In this document: positions 34,004 to 39,981 of the stretch, in pieces
Layout of the letters: each line of letters opens with the position of its first letter
Position numbering within the stretch: position 1 is the stretch's first letter
Assembly (NCBI GenBank): GCA_938020565.1
Contig: CALIHP010000058.1
Coordinates: 1-39,981, forward strand
Source: an uncultured Anaerolineaceae bacterium
Lineage (GTDB): Bacteria; Chloroflexota; Anaerolineae; Anaerolineales; Anaerolineaceae
Length of the DNA: 39,981 nucleotides
Reading direction: 5' to 3'
Notes under the pieces: generated by a model
What the model was told of the DNA's origin: nothing
Seen by the model: only the letters and a program-made list of their open reading frames with translations
The model's database searches: none
Translations under genes and position numbers: made by a program

Positions 34004-34482
34004 AAATTTCTTTCCATTAAATATGCGTCACGGCCTGCGCCGTAGTAATTCGAAAGCTCGCCTATCTGCCGGTAGCCATGTTTCCGATAAAGCGCAATCG
34101 CGCCGTCATTAACCGTCGAAACGGTTAATTTCATCCGCCCGCCCGCGAACCGCTCAGCGCAGGCGCGTTCACACCCCCGCAGCATCAGCGACCCGAGCCC
34201 GCGCCGGCGCGCTTCCGCCGCGACCGCGATCGTCAGAAGGAAAGCGCTTTTCGCGCTGCGATTGAACTCCGCCGCCGCGAACGCGATCAACCGTCCGTCG
34301 CTTCCGGAGACCGCCTTGCAGCGGAAAATATCCCCATTCAGCAGGACCGGGATCATGTCCAGCGCCGTCCAGGCGTCCTCTCCGAACGATTCCTTTTCCA
34401 GACGCGCGATCGCCCAATAATCGCCGATCCCCGAATCCATGAGCTTTACATTCATGAGACATTCATCCTGATCGATTTCCAT
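34000..34482 (-). CDS. GNAT family N-acetyltransferase (RimI-like)
   Basis: The chosen start is the ATG at 34482 (160 residues). A TATAAT box lies only 7 nt before it, so the longer frame to 34536 would run through the promoter. The GNAT acetyl-CoA site is visible in AVAAEARRRGLGSLMLRGCERAC, a V/I-x-x-x-x-R-x-x-G-x-G/A pattern, preceded by the beta-strand AFLLTIA. The end ALYRKHGYRQIGELSNYY is the usual RimI-type C-terminal strand region. Such enzymes acetylate protein N-termini, peptides or small amines; the substrate cannot be assigned. It is the first gene of a pair with the GT39 enzyme (ATGA overlap). Confidence 0.85.
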   Translation of the reverse strand: MEIDQDECLMNVKLMDSGIGDYWAIARLEKESFGEDAWTALDMIPVLLNGDIFRCKAVSGSDGRLIAFAAAEFNRSAKSAFLLTIAVAAEARRRGLGSLMLRGCERACAERFAGGRMKLTVSTVNDGAIALYRKHGYRQIGELSNYYGAGRDAYLMERNL

Positions 34483-34489
34483 CCTGAAA

Positions 34490-34495
34490 ATTATA
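34490..34495 (-). promoter_or_regulatory. Putative -10 box (TATAAT) of GNAT-GT39, leaderless type
   Basis: The minus strand reads GTTTATAATTTTCAGG-ATG. The hexamer ends 7 nt before the GNAT start chosen here. It shares TTATAATTTT with two other promoters in the window. No clear -35 box is seen. Confidence 0.5.
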
Positions 34496-34570
34496 AACGT
34501 TCTTGTCGCGATAAGGACCGCCGCTGCATAAAACACACCGAAATCAAGACAGAAGCCGATGCTTTCCGCT

Positions 34571-34576
34571 TATAAT
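34571..34576 (+). promoter_or_regulatory. Putative -10 box (TATAAT) of the MBL-fold gene, leaderless type
   Basis: TTATAATTTTGAAACTT-ATG: the hexamer ends 10 nt before the ATG at 34587 and no Shine-Dalgarno sequence is present. The upstream TTG at 34578 would fall inside the promoter, which supports the ATG as start. Confidence 0.5.
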
Positions 34577-34586
34577 TTTGAAACTT

Positions 34587-35345
34587 ATGCAGCAGAATTA
34601 TCAGTACCTCAGCGATGACCTGATCCTGACGCAGGCGCGCTTCCTTCCCAACCAGGACTGGCTCGTCAACGGCGCGATCCTGAAGGGCGAAAAAACGACT
34701 GTCGTCTGGGACACGCTTTCAAAACCGGACGATCTTTACTTTATTGACGACCTGATCCCGCTGGATCATCGCGTCATCGCAATCTATTCCCACGCCGACT
34801 GGGATCACTGCTGGGGGACGGGCGCGTTTCCGTTCGACGCGATCATGGCGCATCAGGCCGCAACCGACCGTTTCGCGAACGAACTTCCTTCGCTTCTCCG
34901 CCGGTACCAGAAACGCTACGGCGATTTCTTCGCCAGCGTCACGCTCGAACCGCCGGACGTCATCTTCGACCAGCCGGTCTCGCTCGATCTGGGCGGGAAA
35001 ACGCTCGATCTGATCCCCTGCCCGAGCCATACCGTCGACTCGATTTTTGCCTTCTGCCCGGAGATCGGGGCGCTTCTCGTCGGCGACGCCGTCGAAACTG
35101 TCCCGGAAATTACCAACCCGTGCTTCGTACCCGATTGGATCGCGGCGCTGCGGAGCTGGGCGTCGGATCCGCGCGTCCGGCTTGTCGTTCCCGGACATGG
35201 CGACGTCGGCGGGGCGGAGAGACTGACCGAGACCGCCGATTACCTGAGTGCGCTGATCCAAGGGAAAACGATCTCAATGACAAAACAGCCCGCCGCTGAG
35301 CGCTCGGTTCACCGCGCCAACGTCAAAAAGATGAAAACACACTGA
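34587..35345 (+). CDS. MBL-fold metallo-hydrolase
   Basis: Starting at the ATG (34587) the protein has 252 residues. The metallo-beta-lactamase fold metal sites are recognisable: SHADWDH (His69, Asp73, His74), CPSHTVDS (His148), VGDAVE (Asp167) and VVPGHGD (His204). The first motif reads H-A-D-W-D-H, so the second His of the usual HxHxDH is replaced by Asp. The lower motifs are intact, so the protein is probably still metal-binding and a hydrolase, but the substrate is unknown. No signal peptide is seen. Downstream come a DMT transporter, surE and an NBR1-Ig lipoprotein on the same strand; the 72-nt gap before the transporter holds a separate promoter-like box. Confidence 0.87.
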   Translation: MQQNYQYLSDDLILTQARFLPNQDWLVNGAILKGEKTTVVWDTLSKPDDLYFIDDLIPLDHRVIAIYSHADWDHCWGTGAFPFDAIMAHQAATDRFANELPSLLRRYQKRYGDFFASVTLEPPDVIFDQPVSLDLGGKTLDLIPCPSHTVDSIFAFCPEIGALLVGDAVETVPEITNPCFVPDWIAALRSWASDPRVRLVVPGHGDVGGAERLTETADYLSALIQGKTISMTKQPAAERSVHRANVKKMKTH

Positions 35346-35407
35346 CGAAACGAACCCTGACCCCCGGCGTTTCGTCCGTCGAAGCAGCACGATAATAGCC
35401 CGATCCA

Positions 35408-35413
35408 TAAAAT
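35408..35413 (+). promoter_or_regulatory. Putative -10 box (TAAAAT) of the DMT-surE unit, leaderless type
   Basis: CATAAAAT-ctga-ATG: the hexamer ends 4 nt before the transporter start, with no Shine-Dalgarno sequence. A second GATAAT lies about 12 nt further upstream and could be an alternative -10. Confidence 0.4.
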
Positions 35414-35417
35414 CTGA

Positions 35418-36344
35418 ATGAAACCGTGTCCTGATCCCCAGCCCCCTGCCCTGAGAAAGCGCGCCGCCGCGTCGCTGATCCTGCTGCTTGCCGCTTTGAT
35501 CTGGGGGACGGGCTTCATACCGCAAAAAATCATCGCTGAACGCATGTCGCCCTACGCGTTTAACGGCTGGAGATACCTTGCCGCGTCGCTCTTTATTTTC
35601 GCGTTAGCGCGTTTCCGCTTCCCCAAGCGAAAGACAGAAATCTTCGGGATCCTCGTTAACGGCGTCCTGCTCTTCGGCGGGGCTACGCTCCAGCAGGCCG
35701 GGATCGCGCTGACGACCGTCGGCAACACCGGTTTTATCACCACGCTCTACGTCGTCCTCGTCCCGTTTCTGTCAGCGCTCTTTTTAAAAACCAGGCTGAC
35801 GGCGAACGCGCTCCTCGCCGCCGCGCTGGCCGCGATCGGGCTGTACCTGCTCACGACCGCCGGACTGGGGCTCGCCCGGATAACCGCCGGCGACGTCATC
35901 GTTTTCCTCGGCGCGATTCTCTGGGCGATCCAGATATTGACGATTAAGCTCGTCATCCATGAAATCGATCCGCTCGTTTTTTCCGCGGGCCAGTTTTTCG
36001 TCTGCGCCATGATGAACCTCGCGGTCTGGGGAATCGCCGATCGGGGCAACCTCCGCCCGGTACTCGAAAGTCTCCCGATTATCCTCTACGCCGGAATATT
36101 CGTCGCCGGCGTCGGATACACGCTTCAGGCAATCGGAATGCGGAACGCGAACCCAGCGCACGCCGCCAATATTCTCGGGCTGGAATCCGTATTCGCGATG
36201 CTCTTCGGAATGATCCTCCTGTCCGAGCGCCCGCTCCCGATTCAATTCGCCGGCGGCGCGCTGATTTTTATCGCCGCCTGGCTGACGTCCCGGTCGGAAA
36301 TCGACCCCGGCCGTCCGCATGAAACAGAAAGGAATTCTTTATGA
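35418..36344 (+). CDS. EamA/DMT-family membrane transporter
   Basis: The 308-residue protein has ten hydrophobic segments arranged as two EamA repeats. Family features include LLLAALIWGTGFIPQKI at the first helix, NTGFITTLYVVLVPFLSALFLKTRLT in the first repeat, and ILGLESVFAMLFGMILLSERP in the second. Members export or exchange amino acids, purines or other small metabolites; the substrate cannot be inferred. The gene ends in an ATGA overlap with surE, so the two are translationally coupled. Confidence 0.9.
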   Translation: MKPCPDPQPPALRKRAAASLILLLAALIWGTGFIPQKIIAERMSPYAFNGWRYLAASLFIFALARFRFPKRKTEIFGILVNGVLLFGGATLQQAGIALTTVGNTGFITTLYVVLVPFLSALFLKTRLTANALLAAALAAIGLYLLTTAGLGLARITAGDVIVFLGAILWAIQILTIKLVIHEIDPLVFSAGQFFVCAMMNLAVWGIADRGNLRPVLESLPIILYAGIFVAGVGYTLQAIGMRNANPAHAANILGLESVFAMLFGMILLSERPLPIQFAGGALIFIAAWLTSRSEIDPGRPHETERNSL

Positions 36345-37120
36345 AAAATCCACTCGAAATCGTCGTTACCAACGACGACGGGATCGCAGCGCCCTGGATC
36401 GCGCTCCTCGCCGAAACCGCTTCCGAATTCGGAAACGTAACCGTTATCGCGCCGGACCGGAACTGGTCCGCCACGGGTCATCAGAAAGCCCTGGGCCATT
36501 CCATGCGCGTCGACCCGGCCGCGCCCGTCGGCGGAGCGCCCGCTTACGCCTGTGACCATAGCCCGTCCGACTGCAGCGCGCTCGCCGGGCTCGGCTTCCT
36601 GAATAAAAAAATCGACATCGTCTTTTCCGGCGTCAATCCGACGAATAACGTCAGCCGCGATATTACGTACTCCGGAACGGTCACCGCCGCGCTCGAAGCG
36701 ACGATCTGGGGGATGCGCGCCGCCGCGTTTTCGCTCGACGAACCCGGGAGCTACGCCGAAAACCGCGATATCGTCAGGCCGTACCTTCGCCGCGCGATCC
36801 GGACGTTTTTAGAGATCGAGCTCCCGCCGTTCACGATTTTGAATTTCAACTTCCCTGATCCGGAGACGCTGAAAAAAGGAGAATCTGAATTCGTTATCAC
36901 GGTCCAGGGCGAACGCGTCTACCGGGACGAACTTGTCCGCCGGATCGACCCATTCGGACGGCCTTATTACTGGTTCGGCGGAGATAAGCCCGAAGGCGAT
37001 ACCCATCCCGGGACCGACTGCGGCGAGATCGCGCGCGGAAATATCTCCGTCACCCCGCTTCACCTGGACCTGACGGCGCGGGAGGAGCTCGCCGCGCTGC
37101 GCAAGGTGATCTGGAATTAG
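36341..37120 (+). CDS. surE: 5'/3'-nucleotidase SurE
   Basis: SurE is a metal-dependent phosphatase that removes phosphate from nucleoside monophosphates and helps stationary-phase survival. The 259-residue protein begins with the family signature EIVVTNDDGIAAPWI, with the metal-binding Asp pair at 12-13. The other metal/phosphate motifs are VFSGVNPTNN (SGxN) and ITYSGTVTAALEA. NFNFPD fits the usual N-x-N-x-P region. AAAGGA lies about 9 nt before the ATG. It overlaps the transporter gene by 4 nt, and the NBR1-Ig lipoprotein gene follows after 42 nt. Confidence 0.93.
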   Translation: MKNPLEIVVTNDDGIAAPWIALLAETASEFGNVTVIAPDRNWSATGHQKALGHSMRVDPAAPVGGAPAYACDHSPSDCSALAGLGFLNKKIDIVFSGVNPTNNVSRDITYSGTVTAALEATIWGMRAAAFSLDEPGSYAENRDIVRPYLRRAIRTFLEIELPPFTILNFNFPDPETLKKGESEFVITVQGERVYRDELVRRIDPFGRPYYWFGGDKPEGDTHPGTDCGEIARGNISVTPLHLDLTAREELAALRKVIWN

Positions 37121-37162
37121 GCGGGCCGGGCCGAGACCTTTATTGTTTTTCAAGGAAGAAAG

Positions 37163-37702
37163 ATGAGATTCATGCCCTCCCGTCGATTCGCCCGGGCCGT
37201 TGTCAGCCTGATTCTTCTAACTGCCGCCGCGGCCAACGCCGGCTGCGCCCGGTTGGAGACGCTCCTGAAGATCGAGCCGACGCCGGCCGAAACGGAAACG
37301 CCGGTTCCGACCGCGCCGCTCCCGACGCGCGACGCTTCAACGCTCGTCCCGACTGAAACCCTGGTCCACTGCGCCGACAGCTTCTACTTCGTCCGGGACC
37401 TGACAGTTCCCGACGGAACCGTCCTGAGCCCCGGAACGGCGTTCACGAAGAAATGGGAGATCCGCAATAACAGCGGCTGCAACTGGAACCCGGAATATAA
37501 GCTGCGGTTTATTTCGGGCGAAAAATTCGGCTCTCCCGCAAGTCTGCCGTTTCCGAACGCGAATTCGGGCGAAAACGTCGTCCTCGCGCTCGACCTGACC
37601 GCGCCGGAGGAGCCGGGAATGTACGAGGGAAGTTGGAAAATCTTCTCGGATAATAACCTGTCGTTCGGGACTATCCTGACCGTGCAGATCTACGTTTATT
37701 AG
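37163..37702 (+). CDS. Lipoprotein with NBR1-type Ig-like domain
   Basis: The 179-residue precursor has a basic N-terminus, a hydrophobic run (AVVSLILLTAAAA) and a lipobox-like NAGC with the probable lipidated Cys at 28. A Thr/Pro/Glu-rich linker (~38-65) leads to a single beta-sandwich domain: FVRDLTVPDGTVLSPGTAFTKKWEIRNNSGCNW, then GENVVLALDLTAPEEPGMYEGSWKI and a final FGTILTVQIYV strand. This pattern matches the NBR1-type Ig-like domain often found on Chloroflexota surface proteins, and resembles the C-terminal module of the first gene in this window. An AAGGAAG site precedes the ATG. The binding partner is unknown. It is the last gene before the AT-rich region. Confidence 0.85.
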   Translation: MRFMPSRRFARAVVSLILLTAAAANAGCARLETLLKIEPTPAETETPVPTAPLPTRDASTLVPTETLVHCADSFYFVRDLTVPDGTVLSPGTAFTKKWEIRNNSGCNWNPEYKLRFISGEKFGSPASLPFPNANSGENVVLALDLTAPEEPGMYEGSWKIFSDNNLSFGTILTVQIYVY

Positions 37703-37764
37703 CGTGACAGATAATACCTTCACCGAATTAAGCGTTTTGCCCAGATTTTAACAGATATTTTCCA

Positions 37765-37793
37765 TTGACAAACTCATCAGCCATCGCTAAAAT
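37765..37793 (+). promoter_or_regulatory. Strong sigma70-type promoter P1 upstream of fic
   Basis: TTGACA, exactly 17 nt, then TAAAAT. This is the best -35/-10 pair in the window. It would start transcription near 37800 and give a leader of about 160 nt that runs through all five operator-like repeats before the Fic start. Confidence 0.65.
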
Positions 37794-37848
37794 CTTTACA
37801 AGCTTACAACATTTTTCTAAAAAAACAGGCCTGCTTTGAGTTTCGCTG

Positions 37849-37948
37849 TATCTGCATAACGCCAAAGTTATCTGCATATAGCAACAATAATTATATGCAG
37901 ATAACCCTTGTTTATCTGCATATAAGGATGTATAATTATGTGCAGATA
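37849..37948 (+). repeat. Five copies of a 12-bp operator-like element (TATCTGCATATA)
   Basis: Direct copies lie at 37849-37858 (10 of 12 bases kept), 37869-37880 and 37913-37924. Inverted copies lie at 37892-37903 and 37937-37948 (one mismatch). Copies 1 and 2 are exactly 20 bp apart. Copies 4 and 5 form an inverted pair that encloses the -10 box of promoter P2. The arrangement looks like an operator array for a dimeric DNA-binding protein. Confidence 0.8.
37908..37936 (+). promoter_or_regulatory. Operator-embedded promoter P2 of fic
   Basis: TTGTTT (37908-37913), 17 nt, then TATAAT (37931-37936). Operator copy 4 covers the spacer and copy 5 lies just downstream of the -10 box over the expected transcription start. 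A protein bound there should block RNA polymerase. Confidence 0.6.
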
Positions 37949-37960
37949 GGAGGGCTTCTG

Positions 37961-39007
37961 ATGAGAAGATTTGATTATTCTTTTCTTAATAATGGACTAT
38001 TGCCTGCAAACCTTGTGAATCTCACGGCAAGCATTGCTTCCCTGAAAGCCATGGCAAGTGTTCGAAAAGATGAACATATCCGTGTATTTGCGGAATTGGA
38101 GGCTATTGCAAAAGTACAGTCCGTTAAGAGTTCCAATGCCATTGAAGGAATTGTGACCAGTGATGAGCGTATCGCAGAAATCGTTAATCAGAACAGTGCA
38201 CCACTAAATCACAACGAGGCAGAGATTGCCGGATATCGTGATGCCTTAGATGAAATACACTTGGGATATGAGCATATCAATTTCCGACAGCGTAATATTT
38301 TGCGTCTGCATGAGATGCTGCTGTCTGTCGCTGGATATGAATATGGCGGAAGGTATAAAACAGACGATAACGTGATCCTTGAAGTGGACCCATCCGGGAA
38401 ACGGAGAATACGCTTTTCACCTGTCCCGGCAGAGGAAACAGAGGCCGCCATGGAACAGTTGGAATTGGCTTATCTGGATGCCGGAAGTGATGCAAATATA
38501 AACCAGCTTCTTCTGATCCCGTGCGTAATCCTGGATTTTCTATGTATCCATCCTTTCCGGGATGGGAACGGACGAATGTCCAGACTGCTTTCTTTATTGC
38601 TGCTGTATAAAAATGGGTATGATGTTGGAAAATATGTGTCTTTTGAGGAACAAATCAATAATCACAAAGCATTTTACTATGAGGCACTGAGGCAATCTTC
38701 GGATGGCTGGCACACAAACGAGAACAACTACTTCCCATTCGTTGAAAACTTTCTGTCTACTCTCTACATGTGCTACAAGGAGTTGGATAAGCGCTTTGCC
38801 GTGGTTCATGGAAAGAAAATCACTAAAAAAGCGCGCATTGAGGCGACAGTCTTAAACAGTCTGACGCCGATCTCCAAAGCAGAAATCTGTAAGATCCTCC
38901 CGGATGTCAGTCCCACAACGGTAGAAGCTGTGTTGGGCGACATGATGAAAGACGGTACGATTAAACGGATTGGAACCGGAAGAGCGTCCAGATATATTAA
39001 GGCGTAA
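37961..39007 (+). CDS. Fic-family AMPylase-like protein with C-terminal helix-turn-helix
   Basis: The start at 37961 follows an AGGAGGG site 6 nt upstream and gives 348 residues; the longer frame from 37895 would run through the operators. Fic enzymes transfer AMP or another phosphate-containing group from a nucleotide to protein hydroxyls. The catalytic motif HPFRDGNGRMSR (197-208) is intact. An N-terminal inhibitory helix SNAIEG (58-63) fits the SxxxEG motif that blocks ATP binding (class II Fic). The C-terminal ~60 residues (SKAEICKILPDVSPTTVEAVLGDMMKDG...) look like a winged helix, probably DNA-binding. With the operator array upstream, autoregulation is likely. Codon use is AT-rich and resembles Bacillota rather than the neighbouring genes, suggesting recent transfer. 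Confidence 0.92.
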   Translation: MRRFDYSFLNNGLLPANLVNLTASIASLKAMASVRKDEHIRVFAELEAIAKVQSVKSSNAIEGIVTSDERIAEIVNQNSAPLNHNEAEIAGYRDALDEIHLGYEHINFRQRNILRLHEMLLSVAGYEYGGRYKTDDNVILEVDPSGKRRIRFSPVPAEETEAAMEQLELAYLDAGSDANINQLLLIPCVILDFLCIHPFRDGNGRMSRLLSLLLLYKNGYDVGKYVSFEEQINNHKAFYYEALRQSSDGWHTNENNYFPFVENFLSTLYMCYKELDKRFAVVHGKKITKKARIEATVLNSLTPISKAEICKILPDVSPTTVEAVLGDMMKDGTIKRIGTGRASRYIKA

Positions 39008-39072
39008 ATTGTTAAACTTCTTTATCTCAGACGACTGTCAAAAAAAATTATGGAAAAGAAGGGATAAATTTA

Positions 39073-39981
39073 CTGAAATTCAACGATATCGAAAAACTGA
39101 TCGGTGAAGCGACCAAGTATGACAAAAAACAGACGGCAGAGCGTAAGAAGCCCCAAAGCTGGTGTAAAAGTGTCAGTGCCTTTGCCAATACATCCGAAGG
39201 CACTCTGATCTTTGGGATTGCCGATGACAATTCTATTGTTGGTTTGCCGGATGCAGAGCATGATGCGGGAACAGTCAGTGAAACCATGAAAAAACGCCAA
39301 TCCCCTGTTCCGGATTCAGGCTGTCTTTTCATGTAGCAGAAAATGGCAAAGAAACTTTTGCTGCTGCATATTTTCAAAGGGGAAGAGACGCCATATTACT
39401 ATTCCGCAGATGGGACAACAGAGGCCTATATTCGTATTGGAAACGAAAGCGTCCCCGCGGATTCGACCGATTTGAAGCGATTAGTTCTCAGAGGACGAAA
39501 TTCGAGCTATGATTCGCAAAATTCATCTTTTGAAGCTGCGGATTATTCCTTTACCAAGCTGAAAGAGCGATTCAAAGTCTGGACCGGGAAGAGTTTGGAA
39601 GAGAAGGACTTCTCATCTTTTGAGATGATCGCTGCAAATGGGAAGCTCACGAATGCAGGTGCCCTTCTTGCGGATGAATCTCCTGTTCGGTGCTCAAGGG
39701 TATTCTGCACTCGCTGGAGCGGCAAAACAAAAGGCGGAGGGATCGTGGATGCGCTGAATCATTCTGAGTATGCAGGAAGTCTGATCTCTCTTTTGAATGA
39801 TGCGGAATCTTTTATCAAGAATAATTCTAAAACCATTTGGAGGAAATTACCCGACTCAAGGCTTGAACTGCCGGATTATGTGCACCGCAGTTATTTTGAG
39901 GCCTTGGTCAATGCCCTGATTCATCGAGACTACCTGATCAATGGCAGTGAAGTACATCTGGATATTTTTGATGACCGTCTG
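39073..39981 (+). pseudogene. Interrupted AlbA_2 / HATPase_c_4 ATP-binding protein (partial at window end)
   Basis: Translated in one frame from 39061 to the right edge, the DNA encodes an AlbA_2-type protein: FNDIEKLIGEATKYD, KSVSAFANTSEGTLIFGIADD, GEETPYYYSADGTTEAYIRIGNESV, LTNAGALLADE and the HATPase N-box EALVNALIHRDY. Three defects are visible. No ATG opens the frame: CTG (39073) stands where a start is expected after AAGAAGGG. A TAG stop lies at 39334-39336. Around that stop a neighbouring frame fits the family better (FRLSFHVAENGK), implying a base lost near 39313-39317 and one gained near 39346-39353. It is therefore either a decayed gene or a sequence with small indel errors. It lies 65 nt after fic, has the same AT-rich codon use, and continues past the window. 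Confidence 0.75.

Noticed and set aside
37849..37948. CRISPR-like repeat array
   Set aside because: The repeats are only 12 bp, occur in both orientations, have unequal 8-13 bp spacing and sit on a promoter, so they are operators rather than CRISPR repeats.
37961..39981. Classical Fic/antitoxin (FicT-FicA) toxin-antitoxin pair
   Set aside because: The inhibitory SNAIEG helix is inside the Fic protein itself, and the following gene is a large AlbA_2 ATP-binding protein, not a small antitoxin.

Overview
The window looks like chromosomal DNA from a bacterium of the class Anaerolineae (Chloroflexota). This is an inference from gene content: Ig-like domains of the NBR1 type on extracytoplasmic proteins, a formylglycine-generating-enzyme-fold domain joined to a kinase-like domain, a large sortase protein, and a recG-coaD-coiled-coil cluster. 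No rRNA, tRNA or CRISPR array was seen. Most of the DNA is GC-rich. Two stretches, about 14.0-15.7 kb and 37.7 kb to the right edge, are clearly AT-richer and carry accessory genes.

Layout. 0.1-6.4 kb: a membrane pseudokinase/FGE-fold/NBR1-Ig fusion, an FAD-dependent oxidoreductase, MurJ (tail-to-tail overlap with the oxidoreductase) and a small Ala-rich membrane protein. 6.4-14.0 kb: a bidirectional terminator, an unexplained long hairpin, a secreted sortase with a roughly 700-residue ectodomain, and two tandem paralogous polytopic membrane proteins with a WDD loop resembling GT-C glycosyltransferases. 14.2-17.2 kb: an AT-rich AlbA_2/Schlafen-type ATP-binding regulator behind a Wzx-like flippase. 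17.3-22.6 kb: a coiled-coil protein, coaD and recG on the minus strand, then a phosphoglucomutase/phosphomannomutase on the plus strand. 22.7-31.5 kb: a long minus-strand series read as ABC permease, ABC ATPase, DNA methyltransferase, rsmI, rsmE, rnc and smc. 31.7-37.7 kb: a GT39-type glycosyltransferase and GNAT pair, then a plus-strand run of an MBL-fold hydrolase, a DMT transporter, surE and an NBR1-Ig lipoprotein. 37.7-39.98 kb: an acquired-looking module with a Fic protein whose promoter is embedded in five copies of a 12-bp element, followed by an AlbA_2/HATPase gene that is interrupted and runs off the window.

Functional themes. MurJ, the Wzx-like flippase, the GT39 enzyme, the two WDD proteins, the hexose phosphomutase, the sortase and the NBR1-Ig proteins together point to building and decorating a cell surface. 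RecG, Smc, RNase III, RsmE, RsmI and CoaD are housekeeping. An orphan beta-type DNA methyltransferase is translationally coupled to rsmI.

Most interesting signals: the operator array around the Fic promoter; an IPDTG sorting-like motif just before the sortase domain of the same polypeptide; the fusion of a degenerate kinase to a cysteine-less FGE fold; and a recurring TATAAT/TAAAAT box only 4-10 nt from the start codon of six genes lacking a Shine-Dalgarno sequence, which suggests leaderless mRNAs. Start codons were moved inward from the longest open frame for eight genes where a ribosome site, promoter position or family N-terminus argued for it.
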